A stretch of DNA of 64,000 nt from an uncultured Pelagibacteraceae bacterium (GCA_902635795.1 CACPPH010000002.1:1-64000); one strand, 5' to 3'; counted from the stretch's first letter, positions 40,676 to 51,302 are shown. Notes: a model not told the origin generated them from the letters alone. Numbers and translations: made by a program.

Positions 40676-41266
40676 TTAAATAGAGCCTTTTGTCGAAGGT
40701 ATAGAGTTTTTAATCCTCTTATCAATCGCTAAAGCATCTTTTAATGATCTAGCTAAACCTTTGTAACATGACTCAATTTTGTGGTGACTATTTTCACCGT
40801 AAATATTTTCTATGTGTAAAGTAACTCCAGCTGATTGCGAAAAAGCTTGAAACCACTCTTTAAATAATTCTGTATCCATCTCACCTAATTTTTCCACAGG
40901 TAAATTAACTTTCCAGATTAAATAAGGTCTATTTGATATATCTATAGAAACTCTGCTTAAAGTTTCATCCATAGGAATCATTGTTGAGGCGTATCTTGTA
41001 ATTCCTTTTCTATTACCTGCTGCTTTTTTAATAGCCTCACCAATTGCTATACCTGTATCCTCAGTAGTGTGGTGTAGATCTATATGTGTGTCACCTTTTG
41101 CTTTCACCTCTAAGTCTATAAGAGAGTGTTTTGATAATTGCTCCAACATATGATCTAAAAAACCTATTCCAGTTTTAATTTTATACTTTCCTTTGCCGTC
41201 TAGATTTACTGCGACAGAAATATTGGTCTCTTTTGTTTTCCTGGTTATTTTTGCTTTTCTACTCAT
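40676..41266 (-). CDS. hisB: Imidazoleglycerol-phosphate dehydratase
   Basis: [35 protein letters not shown]. Confidence 0.97.
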   Translation of the reverse strand: MSRKAKITRKTKETNISVAVNLDGKGKYKIKTGIGFLDHMLEQLSKHSLIDLEVKAKGDTHIDLHHTTEDTGIAIGEAIKKAAGNRKGITRYASTMIPMDETLSRVSIDISNRPYLIWKVNLPVEKLGEMDTELFKEWFQAFSQSAGVTLHIENIYGENSHHKIESCYKGLARSLKDALAIDKRIKNSIPSTKGSI

Positions 41267-41327
41267 AAACTATGCCTGATTAACCATTGATATATATTTA
41301 ATTGGTCATTTTATCAATAAATCACTA

Positions 41328-41355
41328 TTGAAGATTACAAATTAATCTCCACATA
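41328..41355 (+). promoter_or_regulatory. Possible sigma32-like promoter upstream of hslV
   Basis: TTGAAG, 13 nt, CTCCACATA; weak match to CTTGAAA-N13-CCCCATNTA; 7 nt before the ATG. Confidence 0.35.
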
Positions 41356-41362
41356 TAACTTC

Positions 41363-41902
41363 ATGAATACAGCTGAAAAATGGCATGGTACTACAATTGT
41401 CCTTCTTAGAAAAGGTGGGGAAACCATTGTAGCAGGTGACGGCCAAGTCAGTCTTGGTAATACAGTTTTAAAAAGCAAGGCCAAGAAAGTTAGAAAAATT
41501 GAGAGCAGAGGTGTAATTGCAGGCTTTGCTGGCTCAACTGCAGACGCATTAACTTTATTTGAGAGGCTTGAGGCAAAATTAGAAAAACATGCCGGCAACT
41601 TACAAAGAGCAGCTGTTGAATTAGCTAAAGATTGGAGAAGTGATAAATTTTTAAGAAGATTAGAAGCATTAATGGCGGTAGCAGATAAAAATCATAGCTT
41701 TATAATTTCTGGAACTGGTGATGTTTTAGAACCAGAAGATGGGATTATTGGAATAGGATCTGGAGGAAACTATGCTCTTGCAGCTGCTAAAGTTTTAATC
41801 GAAACTGACATGAAAGCTGAAGAGATAGCAAAAAAGGCCTTGAAGGTTGCATCAGATATTTGTGTATTCACGAACAATAACGTGACAATGGAAAAAATTT
41901 AA
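41363..41902 (+). CDS. hslV: ATP-dependent protease subunit HslV
   Basis: [26 protein letters not shown] catalytic Thr region. Confidence 0.98.
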   Translation: MNTAEKWHGTTIVLLRKGGETIVAGDGQVSLGNTVLKSKAKKVRKIESRGVIAGFAGSTADALTLFERLEAKLEKHAGNLQRAAVELAKDWRSDKFLRRLEALMAVADKNHSFIISGTGDVLEPEDGIIGIGSGGNYALAAAKVLIETDMKAEEIAKKALKVASDICVFTNNNVTMEKI

Positions 41903-43279
41903 ATGTCAAAATCAAAAAAAGAAACAAATTTAAAACTTGTTAAAGGATCTAAAACTGACAGCTCAAAGGTCAGCGCTCTGTCTCCAAGAGAAATAGTTTC
42001 AGAGCTAGATAGATATGTAATCGGTCAAAAAGAGGCAAAAAAAGCTGTCGCTGTTGCATTAAGAAATAGGTGGAGAAGACAGGCCCTTACTGATGAAATG
42101 AGGGACGAAGTGTTACCAAAAAATATACTTATGATTGGTCCAACGGGAGTAGGCAAAACTGAGATATCAAGAAGACTTTCGAGATTAGCTGAAGCACCTT
42201 TCATAAAAGTTGAAGCGACAAGATTCACTGAAGTAGGATACGTAGGTAGAGATGTTGAACAAATCGTTAGAGATTTGATTGAGATTGCTATAGCGATGGA
42301 AAGAGAAAGAAAAAGAAAAGAAGTTAAAGCTAAAGCCGAGTTAAAGGCAGAAGAAAAGGTTTTAGATGCCTTAGTCGGTAATAAAGCAAGTGTCGCTACA
42401 AGAGAAAGTTTTAGAAAAAGATTAAGAAACGGCGACTTAGATAACAATGAAATAGAGATTGAAGTTCGAGATAACTCTTCTGGGTTGCAAAGCTTTGAAA
42501 TACCTGGGATGCCTGGAGGAAATGTCGGTATGGTAAATTTAGGAGATATCTTAGGTAAGTCAATGGGTGGGAAAAAAGGTAAGAAAAAAAAGATGTCTGT
42601 TAAAGAGTCTCACGGAATTTTGGTAGCCCAAGAATCAGATAAAATGATCGAAGAAGATAAAATTATTAAAGAAGCAAAGAAAGCTACAGAAGAAAATGGA
42701 ATTGTGTTTTTAGACGAAATAGATAAAGTCTCTGCAAGAAGCGATAGAGTCGGTGGAGACGTTTCAAGAGAAGGAGTTCAAAGAGATTTGTTACCTCTGA
42801 TTGAAGGTACAACTGTGAGTACTAAACACGGTCCGATTAAAACTGATCATATTCTTTTTATCGCTTCAGGAGCCTTTCAATTAGCGAAACCGTCTGATCT
42901 CTTACCAGAGCTACAAGGAAGACTTCCTATAAGAGTAGAGCTAAATGCTCTTAATGAAGATGATTTCAAAAGAATCTTAAAAGAGCCAGATAACAGTTTA
43001 ATCAAGCAATACAAAGCTTTATTAAAGACTGAAGATGTTAATCTTGAATTTTCTGAAGACGGAATTGATATGCTTGCAAAAATTTCTGCAGAAGTAAATT
43101 CTTCAGTTGAAAATATTGGTGCTAGAAGACTTCATACTATAATTGAGAAAGTTTTAGATGATATAAGTTTTAATGCTACTGATAAGGCTGGAGAAACTAT
43201 TACTGTAGATAAAAAGTTCGTACAAGATAACTTGGGTAACTTAGTGAAAGACACAGACCTTTCAAAATTTATACTATAA
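41903..43279 (+). CDS. hslU: ATP-dependent protease ATPase subunit HslU
   Basis: [36 protein letters not shown]. Confidence 0.98.
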   Translation: MSKSKKETNLKLVKGSKTDSSKVSALSPREIVSELDRYVIGQKEAKKAVAVALRNRWRRQALTDEMRDEVLPKNILMIGPTGVGKTEISRRLSRLAEAPFIKVEATRFTEVGYVGRDVEQIVRDLIEIAIAMERERKRKEVKAKAELKAEEKVLDALVGNKASVATRESFRKRLRNGDLDNNEIEIEVRDNSSGLQSFEIPGMPGGNVGMVNLGDILGKSMGGKKGKKKKMSVKESHGILVAQESDKMIEEDKIIKEAKKATEENGIVFLDEIDKVSARSDRVGGDVSREGVQRDLLPLIEGTTVSTKHGPIKTDHILFIASGAFQLAKPSDLLPELQGRLPIRVELNALNEDDFKRILKEPDNSLIKQYKALLKTEDVNLEFSEDGIDMLAKISAEVNSSVENIGARRLHTIIEKVLDDISFNATDKAGETITVDKKFVQDNLGNLVKDTDLSKFIL

Positions 43280-43693
43280 ACTTTTTAACTTAATTATTAT
43301 TGCTCCCTCACCGCCATCCTTAATTTTCGCATCTTTAATTGAAACAATCAGTGAGTTTAATTCTTGATCAGAATTGATAAATTCAGGAACTGAATATTTT
43401 AACCTTCCAAAATCCTTGGAAGTATAAATATCTTTGTCATTTGTGGAATGTTTTCCTTTTCCAGTTATAAGTAATACTTCTTTATATTTTTTTTCAACAC
43501 ATGAGAGAATAATTTCTTTCACTTTTTTGTTAGCTTGATCAAGTGTTAAACCATGTAAGTCAAATCTAAATCGACTATTTTTCTCAGTATTTACAGAATT
43601 TGTTTTATCTTTATCAAATACATCCGAGGGATTTTTTATATAATCTTCCCAATTTTTTTTATCCTCTGGAGAAAGATCTTTGTGTTTGTTCAC
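43274..43693 (-). CDS. Smr-domain protein
   Basis: [32 protein letters not shown]. Confidence 0.92.
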   Translation of the reverse strand: MNKHKDLSPEDKKNWEDYIKNPSDVFDKDKTNSVNTEKNSRFRFDLHGLTLDQANKKVKEIILSCVEKKYKEVLLITGKGKHSTNDKDIYTSKDFGRLKYSVPEFINSDQELNSLIVSIKDAKIKDGGEGAIIIKLKSL

Positions 43694-44310
43694 TGACTAA
43701 TGATTTCGGACAAATACCAGTTCGGGCTTTTATTATTAATATTTTTAGTAAACTTCCAACTATCGGTTACAAACTTTATTTTGTCGGGATTTCCCTCGAT
43801 AATCTTATTGTCCTTGTCTCTTTTAACAGAAATTACCTCTGCAACAAATTTTACTGTAGCGAATAAATTATCTTTAATTTTTTCATATTTTTCGACTGAA
43901 GATTCTTTAACTCCTATAAATGTGAACTCTGATTTTATATTTTGTTTGTTTCTTTGTTTGATCGCATCTGAGAAATTTGAAAACATTTTTGAGGATAATA
44001 AAGCTTTTAGTTTTATCAAATCTCCAGCAGAAAACGATGTAAGAATACTCTCGTACGCTATTTCGGCACCTCTCAAAAATTCTTTTTTGTCTTTTCCCTC
44101 TAAAATTTCCAAATTCTTTTCCAGTGGCTTATTCTCTTTTTGTGGTATATTAAATTTTTTTTCAGCGAAATTTGGGTAAACTTTGGACTCGTGACCAGTT
44201 TTTCTACCTAATATACTTCTTAACCTCAAGATTATAAATCCTGCGATCATTCCAAGCAAAATAATATCTAAATATCCAAAACTATTACTCATAATTTGAT
44301 AAATATACAT
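43690..44310 (-). CDS. Tim44-like domain protein
   Basis: N-terminal TM, then FLRGAEIAYESILTSFSAGDLIKLKALLSSKMFSNF and FVTDSWKFTKN. Confidence 0.9.
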   Translation of the reverse strand: MYIYQIMSNSFGYLDIILLGMIAGFIILRLRSILGRKTGHESKVYPNFAEKKFNIPQKENKPLEKNLEILEGKDKKEFLRGAEIAYESILTSFSAGDLIKLKALLSSKMFSNFSDAIKQRNKQNIKSEFTFIGVKESSVEKYEKIKDNLFATVKFVAEVISVKRDKDNKIIEGNPDKIKFVTDSWKFTKNINNKSPNWYLSEIISQ

Positions 44311-44336
44311 GAATAATATAATTTTGTATCAGACAA

Positions 44337-44759
44337 ATGAACACATTTTTTCTTATTTTTATAGTCTTGCCTGTATTTGAGGTATTTCTTTTAATTAAAA
44401 TTGGGGGTGAAATTGGAGCTTTAAATACCGTTGCGCTTATATTGTTAACTGCAATAGTAGGTATTTATTATGCGCGAATACAAGGTATTCAAACTTTAAG
44501 ATCTGGAATAATAAACATATATCAAAATAAGACTCCAATTTATGAGTTGATCTCAGGAGCCTCTATTGCATTTGCCGCCGTACTATTAATAATACCTGGT
44601 TTTTTTACAGATTTAATTGGATTTTTGTTATTAATTCCTTTCTCGAGAAAGATAATATTTAAAATAATTCTTAAAAAAGGAAAAAAAACTAATTTGAAGG
44701 AGAAGAATAAGACAATTGATGGTGAAATAATTAATAGAGGCGAAAAGGATGACCTATAA
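44337..44759 (+). CDS. fxsA: FxsA family membrane protein
   Basis: FLIFIVLPVFEVFLLIKIGGEIGALNTVALILLTAIVG; IPGFFTDLIGFLLLIP. Confidence 0.93.
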   Translation: MNTFFLIFIVLPVFEVFLLIKIGGEIGALNTVALILLTAIVGIYYARIQGIQTLRSGIINIYQNKTPIYELISGASIAFAAVLLIIPGFFTDLIGFLLLIPFSRKIIFKIILKKGKKTNLKEKNKTIDGEIINRGEKDDL

Positions 44760-45171
44760 AATCATTGGAAAATATATAAAGAATTTAAGCTTTAATATTC
44801 CTAATGCTAAAACTTTTTTTTTACTTACTAAAGATATCGCAAATTATAAAATTAATATTGATATTAAAAGCAATCAAATTAAAGAGAGCATCATAGAAGT
44901 TTTAACTTCGATCAATTTAGTTCCCACCAGAGATGATTTTGAAATGATAAACACCAAAATTGTTTTTGCCACCATTGTAGAATTACCAAACAATAAATTG
45001 GAAAAAAATGAAATAGAAAAAATTGTCTTAGTAAAAGTGCCATCTGAAATTTATGCAGAACTGAGAAAAATATTTGTAAATTTATTTGAAAATTCAGGAT
45101 TTAGAGACATAAAAATAAGTGAAAAAGTTGATTTTCAAAAACTATACGATATGAAAAAATTTCAAAAATAG
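44749..45171 (+). CDS. secB: Protein-export chaperone SecB
   Basis: YIKNLSFNIPNAKTFF and C-terminal PSEIYAELRKIFVNLFENSGFRDIKISEKVDFQKLY. Confidence 0.85.
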   Translation: MTYKIIGKYIKNLSFNIPNAKTFFLLTKDIANYKINIDIKSNQIKESIIEVLTSINLVPTRDDFEMINTKIVFATIVELPNNKLEKNEIEKIVLVKVPSEIYAELRKIFVNLFENSGFRDIKISEKVDFQKLYDMKKFQK

Positions 45172-45821
45172 TTTTTTTTCAATTCCTTTTTAATAAATTC
45201 TTTGTGTGAATTAAGTTCATTTTCAGAAATTTGCAAAATTTTTTTATTATAAACATTATTTTTTACAATCTTGGTTTCTAAACTATTAGATGATAAATTA
45301 AATTTTGGTTCTTTTGCGTCTAGAAGATTAATATAAACCTCTCTTAATAATTCACAATCTAACAGTGCATTATGTTTGGTTCTTCTAGAAAGATCCACAT
45401 TGAATCTTTTACATAACGCGTCCAGTGAGTTTGATGCACCTGGAAACTTATTTCTGGCTACTGCTAAAGAATCAATTATCAGTTTATTATCTATTAACTC
45501 TTTTTTTAATAGACCTAACTCACCATTTAAAAAACTTAAATCAAAAGGCGCATTATGTATTATAATTTTTTTTCCATTTATAAAATCAAGAAAATCATCA
45601 GCTACTTCTTCAAAAGTGCCTTTGTCACTTAAGAATTCTTTTGAAAAACCATGTACTTTAAAAGCATCAAGAGGAATATCTCTTTTTGGATTTATTAACC
45701 TATGAAACACTTTTCCTGTAGCAACAAGATCTTTGGTTTCGATACAAGCAATTTCAACAATTTTGTGTCCTTCCTTAAATGATAATCCTGTTGTTTCTGT
45801 GTCTAAGAATATCTCATTCAT
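45162..45821 (-). CDS. dnaQ: DNA polymerase III epsilon subunit
   Basis: IFLDTETTGLSFKEGHKIVEIACIE; HNAPFDLSFLNGEL; HNALLDCELL. Confidence 0.96.
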   Translation of the reverse strand: MNEIFLDTETTGLSFKEGHKIVEIACIETKDLVATGKVFHRLINPKRDIPLDAFKVHGFSKEFLSDKGTFEEVADDFLDFINGKKIIIHNAPFDLSFLNGELGLLKKELIDNKLIIDSLAVARNKFPGASNSLDALCKRFNVDLSRRTKHNALLDCELLREVYINLLDAKEPKFNLSSNSLETKIVKNNVYNKKILQISENELNSHKEFIKKELKKNYF

Positions 45822-46380
45822 ATTTTGCTAATATATCCATTAAATTTTTTTTTAAAATCTTTTTATTTTTATCGTTAACAATTACGTGATCACTATAAGT
45901 TTCTTTTTTTCTATCGCTAAGTTGTTTTTTATCTAATATTTCAAATATTTTCCTGCTTCCTCCTTTTGATAAAAATCTTTTTAATCTTAAATTTTTTTTA
46001 GCTTTTATAAAAATTATTATATTAAATTTATTCATCAATTTGCTTTCAATTAAAAGGGGAATTTCGTAAAAAGCAAATTTTTTCCTGATATTCTTTTTTG
46101 AAAAATTTGCCATCTCTTTTCTCACTAGCGGGTGAAGTATTTTTTCAAGCTTCTGAATGTTGCTTTTCTTTTGTGTAATTTTTTTTCTTAATACTATTTT
46201 TAGGTTTAATTTACTTTTAATTTTAAATCTTTTTCTTATTTTATTTTGGATATGTTTATTCTTGTAAAAACTCTTTACAATTTTGTCAGCACTAAATAAT
46301 GGACCTTTGTTAAAGGACAAAATTTTACTAGCAGTTGTTTTGCCCGAAGCCAATGAACCTGTTATACCAATTTTTTTCAT
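45814..46380 (-). CDS. coaE: Dephospho-CoA kinase
   Basis: IGITGSLASGKTTASKIL; position between dnaQ and aroE. Confidence 0.92.
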   Translation of the reverse strand: MKKIGITGSLASGKTTASKILSFNKGPLFSADKIVKSFYKNKHIQNKIRKRFKIKSKLNLKIVLRKKITQKKSNIQKLEKILHPLVRKEMANFSKKNIRKKFAFYEIPLLIESKLMNKFNIIIFIKAKKNLRLKRFLSKGGSRKIFEILDKKQLSDRKKETYSDHVIVNDKNKKILKKNLMDILAKYE

Positions 46381-47198
46381 TTAAGTTTTGAATGTAACAA
46401 CTCTATTAATTTTTGATCAATTTCTGGGTTGATTTTATTCCACAGGTAAAAGGATTTTTGTCCTTGGTATATAAACATATCAAGCCCATTGAAAACTTTT
46501 ACATTTTTTCCTTTTAGATACTTTAAGCTTTTTGTTTCCAGAGGGTTATAAATTGTATCGATATAGATGAGATTTTCATTTTTTGTTTCAAAATTGAAGT
46601 TAAAATCTTGACCATTTTTTAACCCTAAACTTGTAGCGTTAATTATAATATCAAAATTCTTTAATTCATGATGAAAATTATTCCACTCAATGATGTTTAA
46701 ACTTTTAAATTTTTTTTTTAAAAAAAAACATTTTTCTATAGTTCTATTTACTATTGAAATATTGCCGATCCCAGATTTTTGGAGTGCAAGAATTATAGAT
46801 GGGGATACGCCCCCAGCCCCTATAACTAATGTTTTTTTTTTGGAAATATTATCAACCTCTTTTAAATAGGCTGCCTGTAAACCAAATACATCTGTATTTT
46901 CTCCGATAATATTATTATGTTCATCTAGGTAAATTGTGTTTACTGAACCAGTGGTTTCTGCTTCATTGATTAAAATATCTAGGTAGGGAATAATTTTTTG
47001 CTTGTATGGCAAAGTAACATTTATGCCGTTAAGATCTTTGTTTTTGATCTTTTGAACAATATTTCCTATTTCTTTATCACTTGTTTCTAATATAGAATAA
47101 TCAGCATTTAAGCCATATTTTTTGAACCAATAATTATGGAGAACAGGCGACAGCGAATGTCTTATAGGGTTCCCAATTATTCCAAACTTTTTTTTCAT
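46377..47198 (-). CDS. aroE: Shikimate dehydrogenase
   Basis: FGIIGNPIRHSLSPVLHNYWF; GINVTLPYKQ; VIGAGGVSPSI. Confidence 0.97.
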   Translation of the reverse strand: MKKKFGIIGNPIRHSLSPVLHNYWFKKYGLNADYSILETSDKEIGNIVQKIKNKDLNGINVTLPYKQKIIPYLDILINEAETTGSVNTIYLDEHNNIIGENTDVFGLQAAYLKEVDNISKKKTLVIGAGGVSPSIILALQKSGIGNISIVNRTIEKCFFLKKKFKSLNIIEWNNFHHELKNFDIIINATSLGLKNGQDFNFNFETKNENLIYIDTIYNPLETKSLKYLKGKNVKVFNGLDMFIYQGQKSFYLWNKINPEIDQKLIELLHSKLK

Positions 47199-47779
47199 TT
47201 TTTATACAAATTAATATAATTTAAAATCTCTTTTATTGGCAGACCCATTATGGAATAACGATCACCTTTTACATACTCAAAAAGCTTAAAACCTTCAGCT
47301 TCAATTTGATAAACACCATAAGCTAACAATGTTTCAGTTTTTATTTTATGTAAATAATTTAAAATTTGTTTTTCAGAAAGATTCTTCATTTTTAACTCAG
47401 ATGCTTCAGTGTAATTCCAGATCATAGCACCATTTTTTGAAATACACACAGAGCTTATGAGGTGGTGTTTAGAATTGTTGAGTTTTTTTAGGATTTCAAA
47501 GGCTTCCTCTCTTGATTTTGGTTTATTTATCACTTTGTTATTGAATGCAACCACACTATCGGCACCAAGAACTAACTGATCTGGGTTTTTGCTACTTACC
47601 TTGATTGACTTAATCTCTGCTAGATTCTTAGATATAACAGTTGGATCTGCGCCTTCAGCCTCAAGGGAAATTTTGATTTCATCCTCATCTACATTTGAAG
47701 ATATCACCTTACTAGCAACTTTATGCTCATCAAGGATTTTTTTTCTTACACCGCTCTTGGAAGCTAAAATAATTTTCAT
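47195..47779 (-). CDS. maf: Maf family nucleotide pyrophosphatase
   Basis: IILASKSGVRKKIL; LVLGADSVVAF; NKPKSREEAFEIL. Confidence 0.96.
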   Translation of the reverse strand: MKIILASKSGVRKKILDEHKVASKVISSNVDEDEIKISLEAEGADPTVISKNLAEIKSIKVSSKNPDQLVLGADSVVAFNNKVINKPKSREEAFEILKKLNNSKHHLISSVCISKNGAMIWNYTEASELKMKNLSEKQILNYLHKIKTETLLAYGVYQIEAEGFKLFEYVKGDRYSIMGLPIKEILNYINLYKK

Positions 47780-48594
47780 TTATTTTTTTTTATCTCTATA
47801 ATTTTCAAAATAGATGCAGCTGTTTCCTCTACAGATCTTCTTGTAACATCAATTATAGGCCAATTATTCTTTTTAAAAAGATTTTTTGAATCAATGATTT
47901 CTTTCTTAATAAACTCCAAATTTGTATATTCTCTAAGTTTATTATCTTTCATAATTGCAACCCTGTTTCTCCTAATATCTGCTAATCGTTCGGGATCAGC
48001 AACAAGGCCTACAATACATGCTTTTGTGTTTGAAATTAAATCCTTTGGTATTTTCTGTTCCAAGACTAATGGAATGTTGATTGTTTTATAACCTCTGTTA
48101 GCTAGATAAATTGAAGTAGGTGTTTTACTGGTTCGACTAACTCCTAATAGTATTACGTCAGCGTTTTCTATATCATCTACTTTTTTGCCGTCATCATGGG
48201 ACATAGTAAATTGTATAGCTTCGATTCTTTTATAATAATCATCATCTAAAACATGTTGTGCACTTGGTTTATGAATAGCCTTTTGATTTAATAGTTTTGA
48301 AAAACTTAAAATTAAATTTCCTAAAATTCCAAAACAGGGAACATTGTTTTTTTCGCTTTGATTTGATATGTATTTGGCTAGTCTGGTTTCAACAATAGTA
48401 TAAAGAATAAGCGAATTTTTAGAATCGTTACAGCTCTTGATGATTTTGTCAATTTGTTGTTCTGTTCTAATAAATGCAAATTCTTTTTTTTCATAGGTAA
48501 AATTTGCAAACTGAGATTTTAAAGATAAAAAAATTCTATCTAAGGTTTCACCAGTAGAGTCAGACACAAGATATACATTGTATTTTTCGTTCAT
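47776..48594 (-). CDS. DUF299 / pyruvate,phosphate dikinase regulatory protein family
   Basis: VYLVSDSTGETLDRIFLSLKSQF; LGVSRTSKTPTSIYLANRGYK. Confidence 0.95.
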   Translation of the reverse strand: MNEKYNVYLVSDSTGETLDRIFLSLKSQFANFTYEKKEFAFIRTEQQIDKIIKSCNDSKNSLILYTIVETRLAKYISNQSEKNNVPCFGILGNLILSFSKLLNQKAIHKPSAQHVLDDDYYKRIEAIQFTMSHDDGKKVDDIENADVILLGVSRTSKTPTSIYLANRGYKTINIPLVLEQKIPKDLISNTKACIVGLVADPERLADIRRNRVAIMKDNKLREYTNLEFIKKEIIDSKNLFKKNNWPIIDVTRRSVEETAASILKIIEIKKNK

Positions 48595-48866
48595 ATATTT
48601 GTTAATAAATTTATAATAAATTATGTTTTTTCACTTTTTTTTGTAAAAGTTAAAAATAATTAACATTAATTAACACTATTTCTACATTTTATTCGATGTT
48701 GATAATCATGTTTTACTAATGTTTATAAGATTAATAAAGTCTACAAATTATGAATTTTTTAAAAAAATTATTAAGCTAAAGATGTATAAAATATGTATAA
48801 AAAGTTATAGCCTTTTTAAACAGGAACTAACATCAAAAACAACGTTTTAAAAAAACTTAATTTAAT
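48595..48866. other. Candidate chromosomal replication origin (oriC)
   Basis: 272-bp AT-rich gap between DUF299/ppsR and hemE, the oriC-flanking genes described in Caulobacter and Rickettsia; three TGTTNATAA motifs (48600, 48697, 48720), each one mismatch from TGTGNATAA; gene blocks diverge from it. Confidence 0.72.
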
Positions 48867-49874
48867 ATGAGCAATCTTAAAGAAATTTTATTAGACAGAA
48901 ATTCTTGCAAATCAATTTGGTTTATGAGACAAGCTGGAAGATATTTACCTGAATTTAGAAAGATTAGATCTGAAAATAAGGATTTCATAAAACTTTGTTT
49001 AAACAGTGACCTTAGTTCAGAGATAACACTTCAACCAATCAAAAGATTCGATCTTGATTCGGCAATAATTTTTTCTGATATTTTAATGATACCGTATGCT
49101 CTCGGTCAAAATGTAACTTTTACCAGCGGAAGGGGACCAAAACTTAGTAAGTTCGACATAAAAACTTTTCTAAAAAAGAGTGGAAAAGATATCTCTCAAA
49201 ATTTAAGTCCTATTTATAAAGCGATTGAAATAACAAGAAGAAAATTAAATAAAAAAAAATCATTAATATCTTTTGTAGGTGCTCCGTGGACTCTAATGAT
49301 CTATATGCTCGAATTAAAGAATTCACATAGCAGCAAAGCGCAAGTAAAAATAAATTTTAAAGAAGAAGAAATCCAAATAATTATAAAAAAATTGATTGAA
49401 TTTTGCTGCATTCATATAAAAAAACAGGCAGAATCAGGCTGTGATGTTGTTCAAATATTTGACTCGTGGGCAAGTAAAATTCCAGAAGATAAATTTGACA
49501 AATATTGTTATGCACCTAATCGAGAAATAGTAGAATTTTGTCAAAAAGAAAAAATACCTAGTATTTGTTTTCCTAAAGGAATAGGAAATAGATACAAAAC
49601 CTTTAATGAAGTTGTAAAACCGAATGGAATTAATTTAGATTATGACATAGATCCTTTGTGGGCAAAAAACAACCTTAAGGATGTCGTGTTGCAAGGAGGT
49701 ATGAGTCCTAAATTGCTTTTGGATGCAGATGAGGAGATGTTTGCAGGAGCGACGAAATACATTCAAATATTTAAAGATATTCCTTATGTTTTCAACCTAG
49801 GGCACGGTTTACTTCCCGAAACAGATCCTGATAAAGTAAAAAAATTAATTGAATTTTATAGGAAATTTAAATGA
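48867..49874 (+). CDS. hemE: Uroporphyrinogen decarboxylase
   Basis: IWFMRQAGRYLPEFRKIR; GAPWTLMIYM. Confidence 0.98.
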   Translation: MSNLKEILLDRNSCKSIWFMRQAGRYLPEFRKIRSENKDFIKLCLNSDLSSEITLQPIKRFDLDSAIIFSDILMIPYALGQNVTFTSGRGPKLSKFDIKTFLKKSGKDISQNLSPIYKAIEITRRKLNKKKSLISFVGAPWTLMIYMLELKNSHSSKAQVKINFKEEEIQIIIKKLIEFCCIHIKKQAESGCDVVQIFDSWASKIPEDKFDKYCYAPNREIVEFCQKEKIPSICFPKGIGNRYKTFNEVVKPNGINLDYDIDPLWAKNNLKDVVLQGGMSPKLLLDADEEMFAGATKYIQIFKDIPYVFNLGHGLLPETDPDKVKKLIEFYRKFK

Positions 49875-50863
49875 ACAACGAGCACCCAGAGGTAAAATTT
49901 GGTAAGACAGGCGTTTTAATAATTAATTTAGGAACTCCAGATTCCACAAATTGGTGGGATATAAGAAAATACCTAAAAGAATTCCTTTCAGATAGGAGAG
50001 TTATAGAAGTAAATCCATTTATTTGGAAGATTATCCTTCACCTTTTCATTTTAACATTCAGACCATCAAAAACTGCACATGCTTATAAGAAAATATGGAG
50101 GGAGGAGACAAACGAGTCACCATTACTTTACTTCACCAAGAGCCAAGCAAAAAAATTAAATGAAAAAATTGGAAATGATAATTTAATTGTGGATTTTGCA
50201 ATGAGATATGGAAACCCCAGCATAAAATCGAGATTAAATGCGCTTAAAATGAATGGCTGTGAAAACATAATCATACTACCTTTATATCCACAGTATGCCG
50301 CTGCTACTACTGCCACAGTTTGTGATGAAGTTTACAGATCTTTGATGCAAATGAGGTGGCAACCGAGCCTACAAATCGTTCCACATTATGAAAGTGAACC
50401 TCTTTATATAGAAGCACTTGTAAACAGTATCGAAAATAAATTAAAAGTTATTGATTGGAAGCCTGATTTGATAATTTCCTCCTATCACGGAATTCCTAAA
50501 TCTTATTTTGACAAGGGAGATCCTTACCACTGCTACTGCCACAAAACTACGAGATTAATAAAAGAAAAATTTAATAAAATAGATATTCAGACTACTTTCC
50601 AATCAAGGTTTGGCCCTCAAGAGTGGTTAACACCATATACAGACAAAACCATAGAAAGTTTGCCCGAGAAAGGAGTTAAGAATTTATTAGTTATTTGTCC
50701 AGGGTTCGCATCTGATTGCGTTGAAACTCTAGAAGAAATTAATATTCAAGGTAAAGAAAGTTTTTTAGAAAAAGGAGGTATTAATTTTGAACTGATATCT
50801 TGCTTAAATGATAATTTGGAACATATAAAACTTTTTGAAAAGCTCGTGAAAAAATATATATAA
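49871..50863 (+). CDS. hemH: Ferrochelatase
   Basis: GVLIINLGTPDST; SYHGIPKSYFDKGDPYHCYC; ICPGFASDCVETLEEI. Confidence 0.98.
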   Translation: MNNEHPEVKFGKTGVLIINLGTPDSTNWWDIRKYLKEFLSDRRVIEVNPFIWKIILHLFILTFRPSKTAHAYKKIWREETNESPLLYFTKSQAKKLNEKIGNDNLIVDFAMRYGNPSIKSRLNALKMNGCENIIILPLYPQYAAATTATVCDEVYRSLMQMRWQPSLQIVPHYESEPLYIEALVNSIENKLKVIDWKPDLIISSYHGIPKSYFDKGDPYHCYCHKTTRLIKEKFNKIDIQTTFQSRFGPQEWLTPYTDKTIESLPEKGVKNLLVICPGFASDCVETLEEINIQGKESFLEKGGINFELISCLNDNLEHIKLFEKLVKKYI

Positions 50864-51295
50864 ATGAATTTATATTTATTATTTAAATCATTACATTTAA
50901 TAGCGGTTATATCCTGGATGGCTGGTTTACTCTATTTACCAAGAATATTTGTTTACCACTCAGAAGCAGATCATGACTCTCAAAAGAAAGTTTTCAAGAC
51001 CATGGAAAGAAAACTTTATAATTACATAATGATGCCAGCTATGTTGTTATCCTGGCTATTTGGCTTCTTGTTAATTCATAATATTGGATTTGATATATTT
51101 AAAGAGCTGTGGATGCAAATAAAGACACTGGCAGTTGTTATATTAACTTTTTATCATTTTACACTTGGAAAATATTTGAGCGATTTTGCCATAGACAATA
51201 ATGAAAAATCATCAAAATTTTTTAGATTTTACAATGAAATACCCACAATAATACTAGTCGTAGTTATATTTTTGGTTATTTTTAAGCCTTTGTAA
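50864..51295 (+). CDS. hemJ: Protoporphyrinogen oxidase HemJ (CopD-like)
   Basis: FKSLHLIAVISWMAGLLYLPRIFVYHSE; membrane protein after hemH. Confidence 0.95.
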   Translation: MNLYLLFKSLHLIAVISWMAGLLYLPRIFVYHSEADHDSQKKVFKTMERKLYNYIMMPAMLLSWLFGFLLIHNIGFDIFKELWMQIKTLAVVILTFYHFTLGKYLSDFAIDNNEKSSKFFRFYNEIPTIILVVVIFLVIFKPL

Positions 51296-51302
51296 TTAGG
51301 GC

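Noticed and set aside
42025-42447. 140-aa minus-strand ORF
   Set aside because: Antisense to hslU; low-complexity Ser/Leu composition.
43700-44179. 159-aa + strand ORF
   Set aside because: Antisense to the Tim44-like gene, which has a recognisable domain.
48650-48673. CtrA binding sites (TTAA-N7-TTAA) in the candidate oriC
   Set aside because: Spacing here is N6, not N7; reported only as phased TTAA.
48783-48801. Paired ATGTATAAA repeats near hemE as DnaA boxes
   Set aside because: Poor match to TTATNCACA; likely AT-rich background or -10-like sequence.
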